The notes: generated from the letters alone by a model not told the origin. 64,000 nt of DNA from Trichocoleus sp. FACHB-46 (GCF_014695385.1 NZ_JACJOD010000067.1:1-64000); one strand, 5' to 3'; positions 36,841 through 47,108 are shown, numbered from the stretch's first letter. Program-made: numbers and translations.

Positions 36841-39800
36841 CGGATGCGCTGCCAGTAGAAAGTGTCGCTGCCCAAAACCATCGGGCTCTGCGAACGCTGA
36901 CACGGGCGGTTGTTCTGTCAGAAGCCCAGTTCTCTCTGATTTTGGTGCGCTGCAACTACGCTACCCTGCGACAACAAATGGCAGAGCGGCTTCGGCAGCA
37001 ATGCTCCGTCAACCTGCGGGAGATTATGCTATCAGAAGCAGACCGAACGCTCTACACCGTGATTCAACACGAGCTTGGGGAGGAATCTCCGGCAGCAGTG
37101 ATGGTGTTTGGTCTGGAGGAAGTGCACGACATTAACACCGTCATCACTTCAACCAATCAGGTGCGAGAAGAGTTTCGCAAAAACTTTCCCTTTCCGCTGA
37201 TTCTTTGGGTAAATGACACGATTCTCAAAAAACTGGTGCGGCTAGCGCCGGATTTTGAGAGTTGGGCCACGGTGGTTGAGTTTACGGTCGACCCCGATGA
37301 TCTGCTGCAGTTTCTCTGGCAAACGGCGAACGAGGTTTTCGACACGGTGCTGGCGCTGGGAGCCGGTAAGTTTGTCGATACAGCAACGCTGCATCTGGAG
37401 GTTGGCTCTCCAGGGCGGTCGGAGCTGGAGTCGGCCATTCATGAACTGCACCGCCGTAATATTGATCTCGATTCAGAACTCAATGCCAGTCTGGAATTTG
37501 TCTTAGGGCAAGATGTCGATCGCCCAATGGCAGAAACTTGGCGACTTTATCGTCGCAGTTTGGCATTCTGGCAGCAGACACAAAATCTGGAGCGACAGGG
37601 CTGTTTGCTATTCAGTTTAGGGATATGGTGGCGCACGTATTCCATCAGACGTCACGCTCGGTATGTGCGGGCATGCCAACGGGCGAAGCACTATTTTCAG
37701 CAGTGTTTGACTGTCTTTCGGCAGGCAAATCGTCCAGATCTGGTGGCCAAGTTCATCACGTCGCTGGGAGAAGTTTTGCAGAAACTAGAGCAGTGGGATG
37801 AGCTAGAGCAGGTGGCGGAGGAAGCCCTGGCTCTGCATGAAGCGGCTTATCCCGATCTGGTTCGACGGGCTTACGATCACGGCTTGTTGTCTGAAGTTGC
37901 TTTGGCTCGATCGCAGTGGCAGTTGGCCCAGCAGCACGCGGAAATGGCGTTAGAGAGCCTAAGAAATGCATCCTGGGTGGCTGTAATTAAAGCAGCATCT
38001 GACGAAGACACGCACTTGGGGCGGGCTAAACAGTACCACCGTAGTTGGTATTTGCTCTTGCTGGCAAAGGCTCAGCAGCAGTTAGGCAATCCTAAGACGG
38101 CAATTAAGCGGCTAGAGACGGCGCGGCGGGAGGGGCGACCAGAACACGACCCCATTCTCTACAGCCGAATTTTGGAAACGCTGCGATCGCTATACTACGC
38201 CCAAGGAGAGTACTTCAACGCTTTTGAAGCCAAACAAGAGCAGCGATCGATCGAGCAGCAGTATGGGCTGCGGGCTTTCATTGGAGCTGGGCGACTGCGC
38301 CCCAAACGGCAGGTGATTAATCCCTCTCTCGTTCCGATTGAACCAGCGAAAGGGGTTATCCAGGCATCTGCTGCGATCGCGCAAGAAATTACAGCTTCTG
38401 GGCGCGAAACGGAAGTGAATCAGTTAATCGCCCGAATTAGCAGCACGCAACATAAGCTAATTGTGCTCTATGGACAGTCGGGGGTTGGCAAGAGTTCGCT
38501 GGTGAATGCAGGGTTAGTACCCTCCTTAGAGCAGCTAACCATCACCGCCCGCTGCGTTACCCCAGTAGTCCTGCGAGCCTACACGGATTGGATTAAAACG
38601 TTAGGTCAGTGTTTGTCAGCGGCTGTCACAGCGACGAGCGCGGCAATCAAGATTTTTCCTCCGCCCAGCACAACTAAGGCAATTTTGGAGCAACTGCGGC
38701 GTAACAATGAGCGCAATCTGTTGACGATGTTGGTGTTTGACCAATTTGAAGAATTCTTTTTTATCTGCCGCGATCGCACGAAGCGGCAGCAGTTCTTTGA
38801 ATTCTTGCGCGACTGCCTCAACATTCCGTTTGTCAAAGTTATGCTGTCGCTGCGGGAAGACTATTTGCACCTGCTGTTGGAGTGCAGCCGCTACACCAAG
38901 CTAGAGGTAATCAACAACAACATTCTCGATAAAGATATCCTCTACCACCTGGGCAATTTCTCGCCAGAGCAAGCCACCGCCTTAATTCAAAGCCTGACAG
39001 CACGATCGCAGCTCTATCTAGAACCGGCGTTGGTGGAGGAATTAGTGCAGGAGTTAGCCGGAGATTTAGGCGAAGTGCGTCCGATCGAGCTCCAGGTTGT
39101 GGGCGACCAACTACAAACCGAAAAGATTCGCACCTTAGCGGACTATCGCCAGTTTGGCTCAAAAGCAGAATTGGTGCAGCGCTATCTGGCAGAAGTGGTA
39201 GCCGACTGCGGACCGCCGAACGGACGCACGGCGCGGCTGGTGCTGTATCTGCTTACCGATGAAAATAATACTCGCCCCTGTAAAACGCAAGCAGAAATCG
39301 CGGCAGATTTAGAAGCCCAACCAGAGCGGCTAGATCTAGTTCTGGAAATCTTCGTTCTATCTGGATTAGTCTCGGTGCTGCGCGAAACTCCTGCCGATCG
39401 CTATCAACTGATTCATGACTATCTTGTACTCTTCATTCGCCAAGAAAAAGAAGCTGAACTGATTGCAGAGCTGCAGCAAGAGCGGCAGAAGCGGCAATTA
39501 ACCGAAGAGGCTCTGAGTCAGGTCGAAGCAGCAAAGCAATTGAAGGAAGCTGCCCTGCAGCGTACAGAAGAATCGCTGCGGCTGGAGGAAGAGTCGAAAC
39601 GAGCCGCAGAGGCTGCCCTCAGACGGGAGGAAGAATCAACTCGCATCTTGATTGAAGCGAACCAGGAAGCCGATCGTCGGATTCGGCAGGGCTGGATTGT
39701 GCTCACGGCGCTGTCGGCTGTTGCTGCGCTCATGATGATTGCGGCTGGAGTGCTGCTGTGGCAGGTCAGTATACAGCGCAAGCGAGCAGAAAACGCAGAG

Positions 39801-41846
39801 TTTCAAAGCCTGCAGACGACGGCAGAAAATCTGTTTACTTACCACGATGAACTATCTGCCTTGATGAAGGGAGTTGAGGCAGGGCAACAGCTAAAGCGAT
39901 CCCGGCAGGCATCAGATGCCTGGCTACCCTTCGCGCTCGTGCTGCAGCAGTTAGTCTACGGAATTCACGAAGCCAATCGGCTAGAAGGGCATCAAAATTG
40001 GGTGACTAGCGTCAGCTTTAGCCCCGATGGGCAAACGATCGCCACCGCCAGTTGGGATCACACCGTGCGGCTCTGGCAGCGCAACGGCACGCCAGTTCGT
40101 ACGCTAAACGGGCACAGCGCAGCAGTTTCAAGCGTTCGGTTTAGTCCCGATGGGCAAGTGATCGCGTCAGCAGGCGATGATCGCATCCTACAGCTGTGGC
40201 GACCCGACGGCACACCGATTCGCTCTATACTGAACTCGTCCCCAATTTCGGAAGTCACCTTCAGCCCCGATGGAAAAATGCTGGCAACAGCCAACCAGGA
40301 CGGCACGATTACCCTCTGGACCCTCACAGGTCAACGGCTGCAAATCCTGAAGGGGCACAGTAAAGAGGTTTTGGGAGTGAGCTTTAGCCCCGATGGGCAA
40401 ACGATCGCGTCTGCTAGTGCTGATCGCACCGTGAAGCTATGGAGCCAAATGGGTCAGTTATTGAAAACGTTTCAGGGGCATCAAGGCGATGTTTCTTCTG
40501 TTAGCTTTAGTCCTGACGGTAAGCTGATTGCCTCCGCTAGCAAAGAACTAGGTCAAATCTTACTCTGGAACCGCGACGGGCAATTGTTCAGAACCATTAA
40601 AGGTCATTACGGTGGCATTCTCTACGTGCGCTTCAGTCCCGATGGCAAGACGATCGCCAGCGCCAGTGACGACACAACAGTGAATCTTTGGGATTTGAAT
40701 GGTCACTTGCTGGAGCGGTTGGAAGGGCACGGTAATCGTGTTTCGGAGGTGAGTTTTAGCCCCGATGGTAAAACCCTAGCATCCTCCAGCTTCGATGAAA
40801 CAGTGAAGCTGTGGCGCTTAGATGCCGGGGCACCAATTCAGCTTCAGGGAACTAGCGCTAGCTACAGTCCTGATGGTCAAATTTTGGCTACAGCGGACAG
40901 AAGTGGGACCGTCAGCCTTTGGAGGCAGGATGGGACGTTGCTGCGATCGTTTCCTGCCGCTAAAGAAAGTATCCAGTCACTGAGCTTCAGCCCCGATGGT
41001 CAAATTTTGGCTACGGCAAGTGGCGATGACTCCGAAGGGGGGACTGGTTCGCATCACACTGTCAAGCTGTGGAGTTTGCAAGGCCAATTGTTGGGTAGTC
41101 TACAAGGACATGGCGATGAAATCAGAAGCATTCACTTCAGCTCCGATGGGCAGACGATTCCTTCAGAGTTGCGCGGACCTCTAATTGCAACCGCCAGCGG
41201 AGATAAAACCGTGAAGCTGTGGAGTCGGGAGGGCAAATTGCGAAGCACGCTGCAGGGGCATGAGGATGGCATCAACAGCGTGCGCTTTAGCCCAGATGGG
41301 GAGACGATCGCAACTGCCAGCGGAGATAAAACCGTGAAACTGTGGAGTCGGGAGGGCAAATTGCTGACAACCCTGAAAGGGCACATGCAAGCAGTGATGA
41401 CAGCCAGCTTCAGTCCCGATGGCAAGACAATCGCTACAGCCAGTGACGATAAAACCATCCGACTATGGAAATCTACGGGTGAATTGATTGCAACCATCCA
41501 GGATGAAGAGAGCGTTTCCGCAGCCAGATTTAGTTCTGATGGGCAAGTAATTGTTTCTGCTAACGGTAGTGGAGCAATTCAACTCTGGAGTTTAAGCGGT
41601 AAGCGATTATATACTCTCAAGGGGCACCATGATAGCGTTTTGGATGTTGGCGTTCGCTCCGATGGTCAAGCGATGCTCTCGGTCGGACTGGATAATCAGG
41701 TAAAAGTTTGGAATCTGGATCTAGACGATCTGCGGAGGCGGAGCTGTGATTGGCTCAACGACTACCTGGCTAGCAATCGGAGTTTGAACGATCGCGATCG
41801 CTATCTCTGCAATCCAGGGTTTAATCAATCCTCCGTGAATGATTAA
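36837..41846 (+). CDS. Giant STAND ATPase with TPR-like region, membrane helix and 14 WD40 repeats
   Basis: 1669 residues. Residues 1-180 are a domain I do not recognise (VLSEAQFSLILVRCNY...VNDTILKKLVRLAPDFESW), with a degenerate NTPase look. About 200-460 is helical/TPR-like. The nSTAND-type NTPase has Walker A GQSGVGKSS at 546-554 and Walker B MLVFDQFEEF with D635. A charged coiled coil (about 880-945) leads to one transmembrane helix (about 952-976). From about 1045 there are 14 WD40 blades ending in LW, VNLWD or VKVWN (repeating SFSPDGQTIATAS), enough for two seven-bladed propellers. The propellers would sense a ligand and the ATPase would oligomerise. Coupled by ATGA to the upstream ATPase. 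By family, these are signalling and immunity receptors. Confidence 0.87.
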   Translation: MTDALPVESVAAQNHRALRTLTRAVVLSEAQFSLILVRCNYATLRQQMAERLRQQCSVNLREIMLSEADRTLYTVIQHELGEESPAAVMVFGLEEVHDINTVITSTNQVREEFRKNFPFPLILWVNDTILKKLVRLAPDFESWATVVEFTVDPDDLLQFLWQTANEVFDTVLALGAGKFVDTATLHLEVGSPGRSELESAIHELHRRNIDLDSELNASLEFVLGQDVDRPMAETWRLYRRSLAFWQQTQNLERQGCLLFSLGIWWRTYSIRRHARYVRACQRAKHYFQQCLTVFRQANRPDLVAKFITSLGEVLQKLEQWDELEQVAEEALALHEAAYPDLVRRAYDHGLLSEVALARSQWQLAQQHAEMALESLRNASWVAVIKAASDEDTHLGRAKQYHRSWYLLLLAKAQQQLGNPKTAIKRLETARREGRPEHDPILYSRILETLRSLYYAQGEYFNAFEAKQEQRSIEQQYGLRAFIGAGRLRPKRQVINPSLVPIEPAKGVIQASAAIAQEITASGRETEVNQLIARISSTQHKLIVLYGQSGVGKSSLVNAGLVPSLEQLTITARCVTPVVLRAYTDWIKTLGQCLSAAVTATSAAIKIFPPPSTTKAILEQLRRNNERNLLTMLVFDQFEEFFFICRDRTKRQQFFEFLRDCLNIPFVKVMLSLREDYLHLLLECSRYTKLEVINNNILDKDILYHLGNFSPEQATALIQSLTARSQLYLEPALVEELVQELAGDLGEVRPIELQVVGDQLQTEKIRTLADYRQFGSKAELVQRYLAEVVADCGPPNGRTARLVLYLLTDENNTRPCKTQAEIAADLEAQPERLDLVLEIFVLSGLVSVLRETPADRYQLIHDYLVLFIRQEKEAELIAELQQERQKRQLTEEALSQVEAAKQLKEAALQRTEESLRLEEESKRAAEAALRREEESTRILIEANQEADRRIRQGWIVLTALSAVAALMMIAAGVLLWQVSIQRKRAENAEFQSLQTTAENLFTYHDELSALMKGVEAGQQLKRSRQASDAWLPFALVLQQLVYGIHEANRLEGHQNWVTSVSFSPDGQTIATASWDHTVRLWQRNGTPVRTLNGHSAAVSSVRFSPDGQVIASAGDDRILQLWRPDGTPIRSILNSSPISEVTFSPDGKMLATANQDGTITLWTLTGQRLQILKGHSKEVLGVSFSPDGQTIASASADRTVKLWSQMGQLLKTFQGHQGDVSSVSFSPDGKLIASASKELGQILLWNRDGQLFRTIKGHYGGILYVRFSPDGKTIASASDDTTVNLWDLNGHLLERLEGHGNRVSEVSFSPDGKTLASSSFDETVKLWRLDAGAPIQLQGTSASYSPDGQILATADRSGTVSLWRQDGTLLRSFPAAKESIQSLSFSPDGQILATASGDDSEGGTGSHHTVKLWSLQGQLLGSLQGHGDEIRSIHFSSDGQTIPSELRGPLIATASGDKTVKLWSREGKLRSTLQGHEDGINSVRFSPDGETIATASGDKTVKLWSREGKLLTTLKGHMQAVMTASFSPDGKTIATASDDKTIRLWKSTGELIATIQDEESVSAARFSSDGQVIVSANGSGAIQLWSLSGKRLYTLKGHHDSVLDVGVRSDGQAMLSVGLDNQVKVWNLDLDDLRRRSCDWLNDYLASNRSLNDRDRYLCNPGFNQSSVND

Positions 41847-41922
41847 AGATTACCCATCAAGGTACTGAGATTTTGCTCTGCCTAAGATAATGTAAGGGTA
41901 GCTAGTATTGCCCCCCACCTCA

Positions 41923-42963
41923 ATGCTTCCGCGTCACGTCATCTGCTTATCAGCGACTTTGATTTGCATCCTGGGAGGTTGCCCTCCCGCTACTATTGCT
42001 CAATTTATACCTCAGACGGCTTCCACTTCCATCAACGCTGAGAACGCTCTGCAGCAAGGATTGAGTCAGGCAGAGCAGGGCAACTATGAGGCAGCGATCG
42101 CTGCCTACACTCAGGCATTGCGCCTGAATCCAACCCGTGCCGCTGCCTTCTACCAGCGAGGAGTTGCTCGCTTTTATCTACGGCAAACTCTGCCTGCCTT
42201 AAATGATTACAATCAGGCGCTTCAGCGTGATCCAAATTTTGCTGATGCCTACATTGCTCGTGGTATCGTGCGCTATGAGTTAGGAGGCACTCCAGGCGCA
42301 ATCGAGGATTTCACGCAGGCAATTCGGTTACAGCCCAGGCATGCTACCGCCTACTATTACCGCGGCATTGCCTCTTTAGATCCCAAGCTGCCAACCTCGA
42401 ATCCAGAACGGCTGCGATCGGCGATCGCCGACTTCACGCAGGCAATTCAACTCGACCCCAGCTTTGTCGATGCTTACAGCTACCAGGGGCTATCTCACTA
42501 TCGCCTTAGAGACCTGCCCGCTGCTAAAGATGATTTTAGCCAGGTGATTCAACTCAATCCAGGGGATGACTGGGCTTACTATCGACGCGGGTTGATTCGC
42601 AGCGAGCTGCAGGACTATTCAGGAGCTATTGCTGACTACGACCAAGCGATTCGGCTAAATCCAGACTGGAATCCATTTGTTTACCGTGATCGTGGTAAGA
42701 CGCGCAAGTACTTGGGGCTTGCCGGAGCAGAGGAAGATTTCGCCACTTTCCAACAGATATATCCCTTAATTTTTGGTACCAGTGCTTCCTCCAGACCCTC
42801 TGAAAATCCAGACGTATACTATCAGCAGGGAATTGAACTGCTCAAGCGAGGCATGAAACGAGAAGCCAAAAAACGATTTGAGCGAGCGGTCGCCCTCTAT
42901 CAAAGCCGAGGAAATGTTTCTGGGCGCACTAGGGCAATGCAGCAATTGAAAAAAACTAAGTAA
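41923..42963 (+). CDS. TPR lipoprotein, C-terminus altered by IS66
   Basis: 346 residues from the ATG at 41923; an in-frame TTG at 41908 precedes it. The signal sequence has a lipobox-like LGGC (about residue 20), then about seven tetratricopeptide repeats (pattern AIAAYTQALRLNPTRAAAFYQRG). It is probably membrane-anchored and faces the periplasm. The stop codon TAA (42961-42963) lies inside the inserted IS66. Before insertion, the frame would have run on as KKTNRKHP and ended in a TGA overlapping the ATG of the trypsin-TPR gene. Only the last few residues are changed, so function is probably kept. Confidence 0.82.
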   Translation: MLPRHVICLSATLICILGGCPPATIAQFIPQTASTSINAENALQQGLSQAEQGNYEAAIAAYTQALRLNPTRAAAFYQRGVARFYLRQTLPALNDYNQALQRDPNFADAYIARGIVRYELGGTPGAIEDFTQAIRLQPRHATAYYYRGIASLDPKLPTSNPERLRSAIADFTQAIQLDPSFVDAYSYQGLSHYRLRDLPAAKDDFSQVIQLNPGDDWAYYRRGLIRSELQDYSGAIADYDQAIRLNPDWNPFVYRDRGKTRKYLGLAGAEEDFATFQQIYPLIFGTSASSRPSENPDVYYQQGIELLKRGMKREAKKRFERAVALYQSRGNVSGRTRAMQQLKKTK

Positions 42964-44521
42964 CTACTCAGGTTTAAGTTTTTAAGGATGTTTCACGGGA
43001 GATGCAACAAGAACAGGTAGAATTTGACCGATGCGGTTGAATTTGTGCAAGACCAAATGAGCCAACGCAAGCCTTCAAGCCCCATTAGCCGAGAGGAAAT
43101 TCGGGCGATTTACGCTCAAGGTGAGATCATCGCCTTAGTCGAGGGGTTGCTGGAGCGCATTAGTCAGTTGGAAGCACGCCTAGATCAGTTAGAGAATCAA
43201 CAAAAGCAGGATAGTCGCAATAGTAGCAAGCCGCCATCTGGTGACGGGTTGGGTAAACGCACGAAAAGACTTCGGAGCAGGGGGGAGCGTTCCAGTGGCG
43301 GACAACCTGAACATCCGGGCCGCACCTTGGAATGGAGCGAGCAGGTGGATGAGGTGATAGTCCACCCAGTTTTGCAATGTGAGGCGTGTGGAGCCTCGTT
43401 GAGTGAGATTGAAGTTGAGAGCTGGTTGCTGCGTCAGGTGCATGATTTGCCGCCGCTGCGATGTGTGGTGAGAGAACATCAAGCCGAGGAGAAGCGGTGT
43501 CCTTGCTGTACAAAGCTGAATCAAGCAGTGTTTCCTGCCAATGTTAACAGCGTGGTGCAGTATGGTAGCGGTATCAAAAGCTTGATGGTGTACCTGATGG
43601 TGGGACAGTTATTGCCCTCAATGCGGGTGTGCGACTTGTTGCGAGAAGTTGTGGGGTTGGAGGTGTCAGAGGGGACGCTTTACAACACCTACACCCACTG
43701 TCATGAATCGCTGGAGACAATCGAGCTTCATCTCAAGCGTGCCATCCAACAAGCCGAGGTCGGGCATTTTGACGAGACAGGGATACGGGTTAACGGTCAA
43801 TTGATGTGGCTGCATGTTGCGTGTACAGCCGCATTGACCTACTACTTCATCCACCCAAAGCGCAGACAAGTAGCGATGGATGCGATGGACATCCTGCCTC
43901 ACTTTAGCAGCATAGGCTTTCACGATAACTGCTCAAGCTATGCCCATTACGCCTGTCAGCATGGGTGGTGCAATGCCCATCATCTGCGGGAACTGCTGTT
44001 TGTCGTAGAACGCTACGGGCAGTCTTGGGCAAACGAGATGATGACATTCCTGGTGGAAATTAAAACTCAGGTCGAGACCGCTAAAGCAGCTGGGTTCAGT
44101 GCTTTGAGTGCAATCCAGCTCAAAGAGTTTGAGCAACGCTACCAGCAACTTCTCAAGCAAGGTTTCCAGGACAACCCTATGCCTCCAACGGTTCTAGAGA
44201 AACCAAAATCTAGAGGTCGTCCCAAGCAAAATCCACCCAGGAATTTACTCAATCGGCTCTCCAATCAATCAGCCGTTCTTGCTTTTATGTACGACTTTCG
44301 CGTGCCATTTGATAATAATCAGGCAGAGCGGGATGTATGCATGATGAAGTTGAGGCAGAAGATCTCTGGAGGCTTTCGCTCCCTGGAAGGGGCTCGCTTA
44401 TTTTATCGCATTCGTGGTTATCGTTCTACCTTGAGGAAGCAAGGCATTGAGGTGTTAGATGCCCTCAAACAACTATTTGAAGGAAACCCTATCTTCCCTA
44501 GTCTTCAACCTGAGTAGTTAC
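42960..44521 (+). mobile_element. IS66-family insertion sequence, 1562 bp
   Basis: 15-bp terminal inverted repeats GTAACTACTCAGGTT (42960-42974) and its reverse complement (44507-44521). Exact 8-bp target duplication AAAACTAA at 42952-42959 and 44522-44529, the duplication length known for IS66. Only one gene is inside, so it is the single-ORF type without tnpA and tnpB. Confidence 0.93.
43024..44517 (+). CDS. IS66-family transposase
   Basis: 497 residues from TTG 43024, or from ATG 43057 if the first 11 residues are not used. N-terminal coiled coil (ISQLEARLDQLENQQK) with the SRNSSKPPSGDG motif, a zinc-finger-like CEACG...CPCC region (about 120-160), and the DDE core: GHFDETGIRVNG, FHDNCSSYAHY and NNQAERDVCMMK. 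The stop overlaps the right terminal repeat. It looks full length and intact. Confidence 0.93.
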   Translation: MTDAVEFVQDQMSQRKPSSPISREEIRAIYAQGEIIALVEGLLERISQLEARLDQLENQQKQDSRNSSKPPSGDGLGKRTKRLRSRGERSSGGQPEHPGRTLEWSEQVDEVIVHPVLQCEACGASLSEIEVESWLLRQVHDLPPLRCVVREHQAEEKRCPCCTKLNQAVFPANVNSVVQYGSGIKSLMVYLMVGQLLPSMRVCDLLREVVGLEVSEGTLYNTYTHCHESLETIELHLKRAIQQAEVGHFDETGIRVNGQLMWLHVACTAALTYYFIHPKRRQVAMDAMDILPHFSSIGFHDNCSSYAHYACQHGWCNAHHLRELLFVVERYGQSWANEMMTFLVEIKTQVETAKAAGFSALSAIQLKEFEQRYQQLLKQGFQDNPMPPTVLEKPKSRGRPKQNPPRNLLNRLSNQSAVLAFMYDFRVPFDNNQAERDVCMMKLRQKISGGFRSLEGARLFYRIRGYRSTLRKQGIEVLDALKQLFEGNPIFPSLQPE

Positions 44522-44541
44522 AAAACTAATAGAAAACACCC

Positions 44542-46020
44542 ATGATGAACCTAAAGCTTCCTCGGTTTAATCTCATAGTTCAGCTAATGACTGGAGTGTT
44601 AACTACGGCTGTCATTCTGAGTAACGTCACAACTGCTTTTGCAAAATCGACACAAGAGATTGTAGAACTTGCTAAACCAGTCACTGTTCAAATTAATGGA
44701 GACTTTGATGACAGTACTGGCATCATCATTGCCAAAAAGGAAAACCGATATCTTGTCTTGACCACAAGTCACGGACTAGAGAAATCACCGAAACATACGA
44801 TTCACACCCATAACGGTAAGACCTACCCAATGACCGTGGTATACAATTTTCGCCAGAGCCAGAATCCTCTGGATCTGGCGCTCGTCGAATTTACTAGCTC
44901 CGATCTCTATCCTGTAGCAACATTGGGAGATTCAAACCAGTCCCAAGTCAGTGATCCGGTCTATGCGTATGGCTACCCTGATATTGGCGGACAAGAGTCC
45001 AGCAGCCGTAGCGCCCAATTTACTGGCGGCAGTATGACGAGCCGCACGGGTATTGAAAATTCCTTCTTGCACACGGCAGCAACCTGGGGTGGCATGAGCG
45101 GTGGCGCAATGTTTGATACGGATGGTCGCGTGATTGGGGTGATTCAAGCCAACCTGCGCGGATTGACCCAAGGAATTGGCCCAGAGGTTGAGGGCGGTTC
45201 GACTCCGTTTAATCAGGCGATTGCCATCAATGCTTTTACATCTGCCATGCCGCTGTCTGCTCCCGCCACACTAAGCGCCCAGGATCTAATCGTTGACCGC
45301 TCCATCCCTGTCATCCGGCGAACGAAAGCTCATGGGTTCTTTGTGCAGGGTATGAGCGCCTATAGTCAGGGAGATGCGCTGAGCGCCATTAATTCCTTCA
45401 GTCAATCGCTGCAGTCTGATCCAAAGTATGCCGATGCTTATTTTGGTCGAGCGCTAGCTTATGCCAAATTTGGCAACTACACAAACGCGATCGAGGACTG
45501 GAGTTCGGTGGTACGCCTCGAACCGAAGTATATAAAGGCCTACTTCAATCGAGGGCTGATTCGCTACCGCACCCGTGATTTTGCCAACGCGATCGCAGAT
45601 TACACTCAAGCCATCAAAATTGACTCCAGTGACCCACTCCTCTTTGTCAGTCGGGGAGTTGCCTATTACAAAGCCAACGACGGAAAGCAAGCGATTTCAG
45701 ACTTTAGTGAGGCAGTCAAGCTAGACCCGAAGTATGCAGAAGCCTTCTATCGACGGGGAGAGGTGCACTCTGAGTTGCAAGACAAACGAGCGATCGACGA
45801 TTACACACGAGCGATTCAGCTTAAACCGGACTATGCCAGTGCTTATTTTGGTCGAGGCTATGCCCGCTGCAGTTTAACTCGCGATCGCTCAGGCGCACTA
45901 TCAGATTTCCAAACTGCTGTTAACTTCTATCAGGCTCAGGGAAAGATTTCCGAGCATCAGCAGGCGTTAGATAATCTCAATCGGCTACAGCGCCAGCCCA
46001 GATTATGCAACGCTCAGTAA
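44542..46020 (+). CDS. Secreted trypsin-like serine protease with TPR repeats
   Basis: 492 residues. Signal peptide to about residue 35 (cleavage near AFAKS). Trypsin-like domain (about 38-235) with a complete triad: His in LTTSHGLE, Asp in PLDLALVEF, Ser in GGMSGGAMF. From about 265, six TPR repeats (FSQSLQSDPKYADAYFGRAL type) follow. The domain order matches cyanobacterial Trypsin_2-TPR proteins. It would act outside the cytoplasm, perhaps with the TPR lipoprotein encoded just upstream, to which it was once coupled by an ATGA overlap now separated by the IS66. Trypsin-like proteases are frequent partners of STAND and Trypco conflict systems; here the STAND-WD40 gene is two genes upstream. 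Confidence 0.85.
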   Translation: MMNLKLPRFNLIVQLMTGVLTTAVILSNVTTAFAKSTQEIVELAKPVTVQINGDFDDSTGIIIAKKENRYLVLTTSHGLEKSPKHTIHTHNGKTYPMTVVYNFRQSQNPLDLALVEFTSSDLYPVATLGDSNQSQVSDPVYAYGYPDIGGQESSSRSAQFTGGSMTSRTGIENSFLHTAATWGGMSGGAMFDTDGRVIGVIQANLRGLTQGIGPEVEGGSTPFNQAIAINAFTSAMPLSAPATLSAQDLIVDRSIPVIRRTKAHGFFVQGMSAYSQGDALSAINSFSQSLQSDPKYADAYFGRALAYAKFGNYTNAIEDWSSVVRLEPKYIKAYFNRGLIRYRTRDFANAIADYTQAIKIDSSDPLLFVSRGVAYYKANDGKQAISDFSEAVKLDPKYAEAFYRRGEVHSELQDKRAIDDYTRAIQLKPDYASAYFGRGYARCSLTRDRSGALSDFQTAVNFYQAQGKISEHQQALDNLNRLQRQPRLCNAQ

Positions 46021-46028
46021 TCCCTCTC

Positions 46029-46903
46029 TCAAGAAACACTTTCGACTCTAGGGGAGTGGGGTACAACTTCAAAGCCCAGAGACTGAGCTGTTTTCTTCAA
46101 GTGTTTAACTAGGCGTTCTCGGTATTTTTGCTTGTAATAGTCTTCTCCGGGATCAGCATAAATTCCCCCGGTAGACCAGAGCTTGTAAAACAGACGAGCA
46201 ATCTTATGAGCTGTGGCTGTGATTGCTTTGGGTGCTCCTAAACGAGACTGCAGGCGTCGATAAAATGCCCCCAAGGCTGAATGACTATGGCTGACCGCTT
46301 GAGTCGCTAACGAAAACCATTGGCGGCCCGATTCACCACCGAGCGAGTCTGAGAACTCAGCGACTTGCCTCCGGTAATCCACGCTCCTAGACATAATCCC
46401 AGCTAGGAACAAAAGTGCTTGACACTGGGGAAACGCTTGGGGTCTAAGCCCACCTCAGAGAGAATCGTCTGAACACTCAACGCATCGAGTCCATTCATCT
46501 GGGTGAAATTGATGCCACTCACTCGATATAACTACACCCGCAGTCAAAGGCAGGCGCATTTTGAGTCGTCTTCCGCCGTTTGTTCTTCGCACTCGGTGGC
46601 GGCTGGTCAGTTTTGGTATCAAAGCTCATCAGACACTGCTCAATTTGTACGTCACAAGCCGCAATCTGCTGTTGATGCAGATCATAGAGCGCTAACTCTT
46701 GTTGCAGAATGAACACTAATTCAGCCTGGTAGTTGCCACTAAGGGCCTTAGCGATCTCGTCCTAGCTACTGCGGATACGCAAGTGCTTGAGGGCAGCTAA
46801 GGCTTGAGGATCTCGTTCTCCTGCGACAATGGCTCGAATAATCGACATCCCTGTTAAGCCGGTAATGTCGCTAATCACCTTGTGCAGGTGCAGATTCATT
46901 AGC
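46029..46903 (-). pseudogene. IS110-family transposase relic
   Basis: Reading on the minus strand from 46903: LHLHKVISDITGLTGMSIIRAIVAGERDP (the transposase_20 / IS110 C-terminal domain), then stops and frameshifts, then QQELALYDLHQQQIAACDVQIEQCL (46716-46519). From 46412 the last part reads SRSVDYRRQVAEFSDS...SALGAFYRRLQSRLGAPKAITATAHKIARLFY. The order of the pieces follows the IS110 protein only partly, and several stops are present, so it is inactive. No ends were defined, as expected for this family, which lacks inverted repeats. Confidence 0.7.
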
Positions 46904-46917
46904 TATTTGACGATGAG

Positions 46918-47073
46918 GTGATTCTGATTGTCTTTATTTTTGTCGGTTTAGGTTTCATTCTGGCTGGGCTGATTAGGGCTCTGCTGCCGCTGCAAATTCC
47001 GATTGAAATCACATCAGTGGTCGTCTTGTTCAATGTTTGTATGCAATGTATTCAACGGGGCGATCGCTCTTAA
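46918..47073 (+). CDS. Possible small membrane peptide or truncated gene end
   Basis: A 51-residue frame from GTG: VILIVFIFVGLGFILAGLIRALLPLQ then IPIEITSVVVLFNVCMQC, one or two hydrophobic helices. There is no clear ribosome binding site, and the left side borders the IS110 relic, so it may be the surviving 3' end of a larger membrane protein gene. It ends at a strong hairpin. Confidence 0.35.
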   Translation: MILIVFIFVGLGFILAGLIRALLPLQIPIEITSVVVLFNVCMQCIQRGDRS

Positions 47074-47108
47074 AGCGCTCTCTACAACCTATAGCTAGAG
47101 AGCGCTTT
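47072..47108. terminator. Bidirectional hairpin terminator
   Basis: Perfect 13-bp stem AAAGCGCTCTCTA / TAGAGAGCGCTTT with an 11-nt loop, between the small forward frame and the parB gene on the other strand. The outer A and T runs on either side of the stem suit termination in both directions. Confidence 0.7.
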
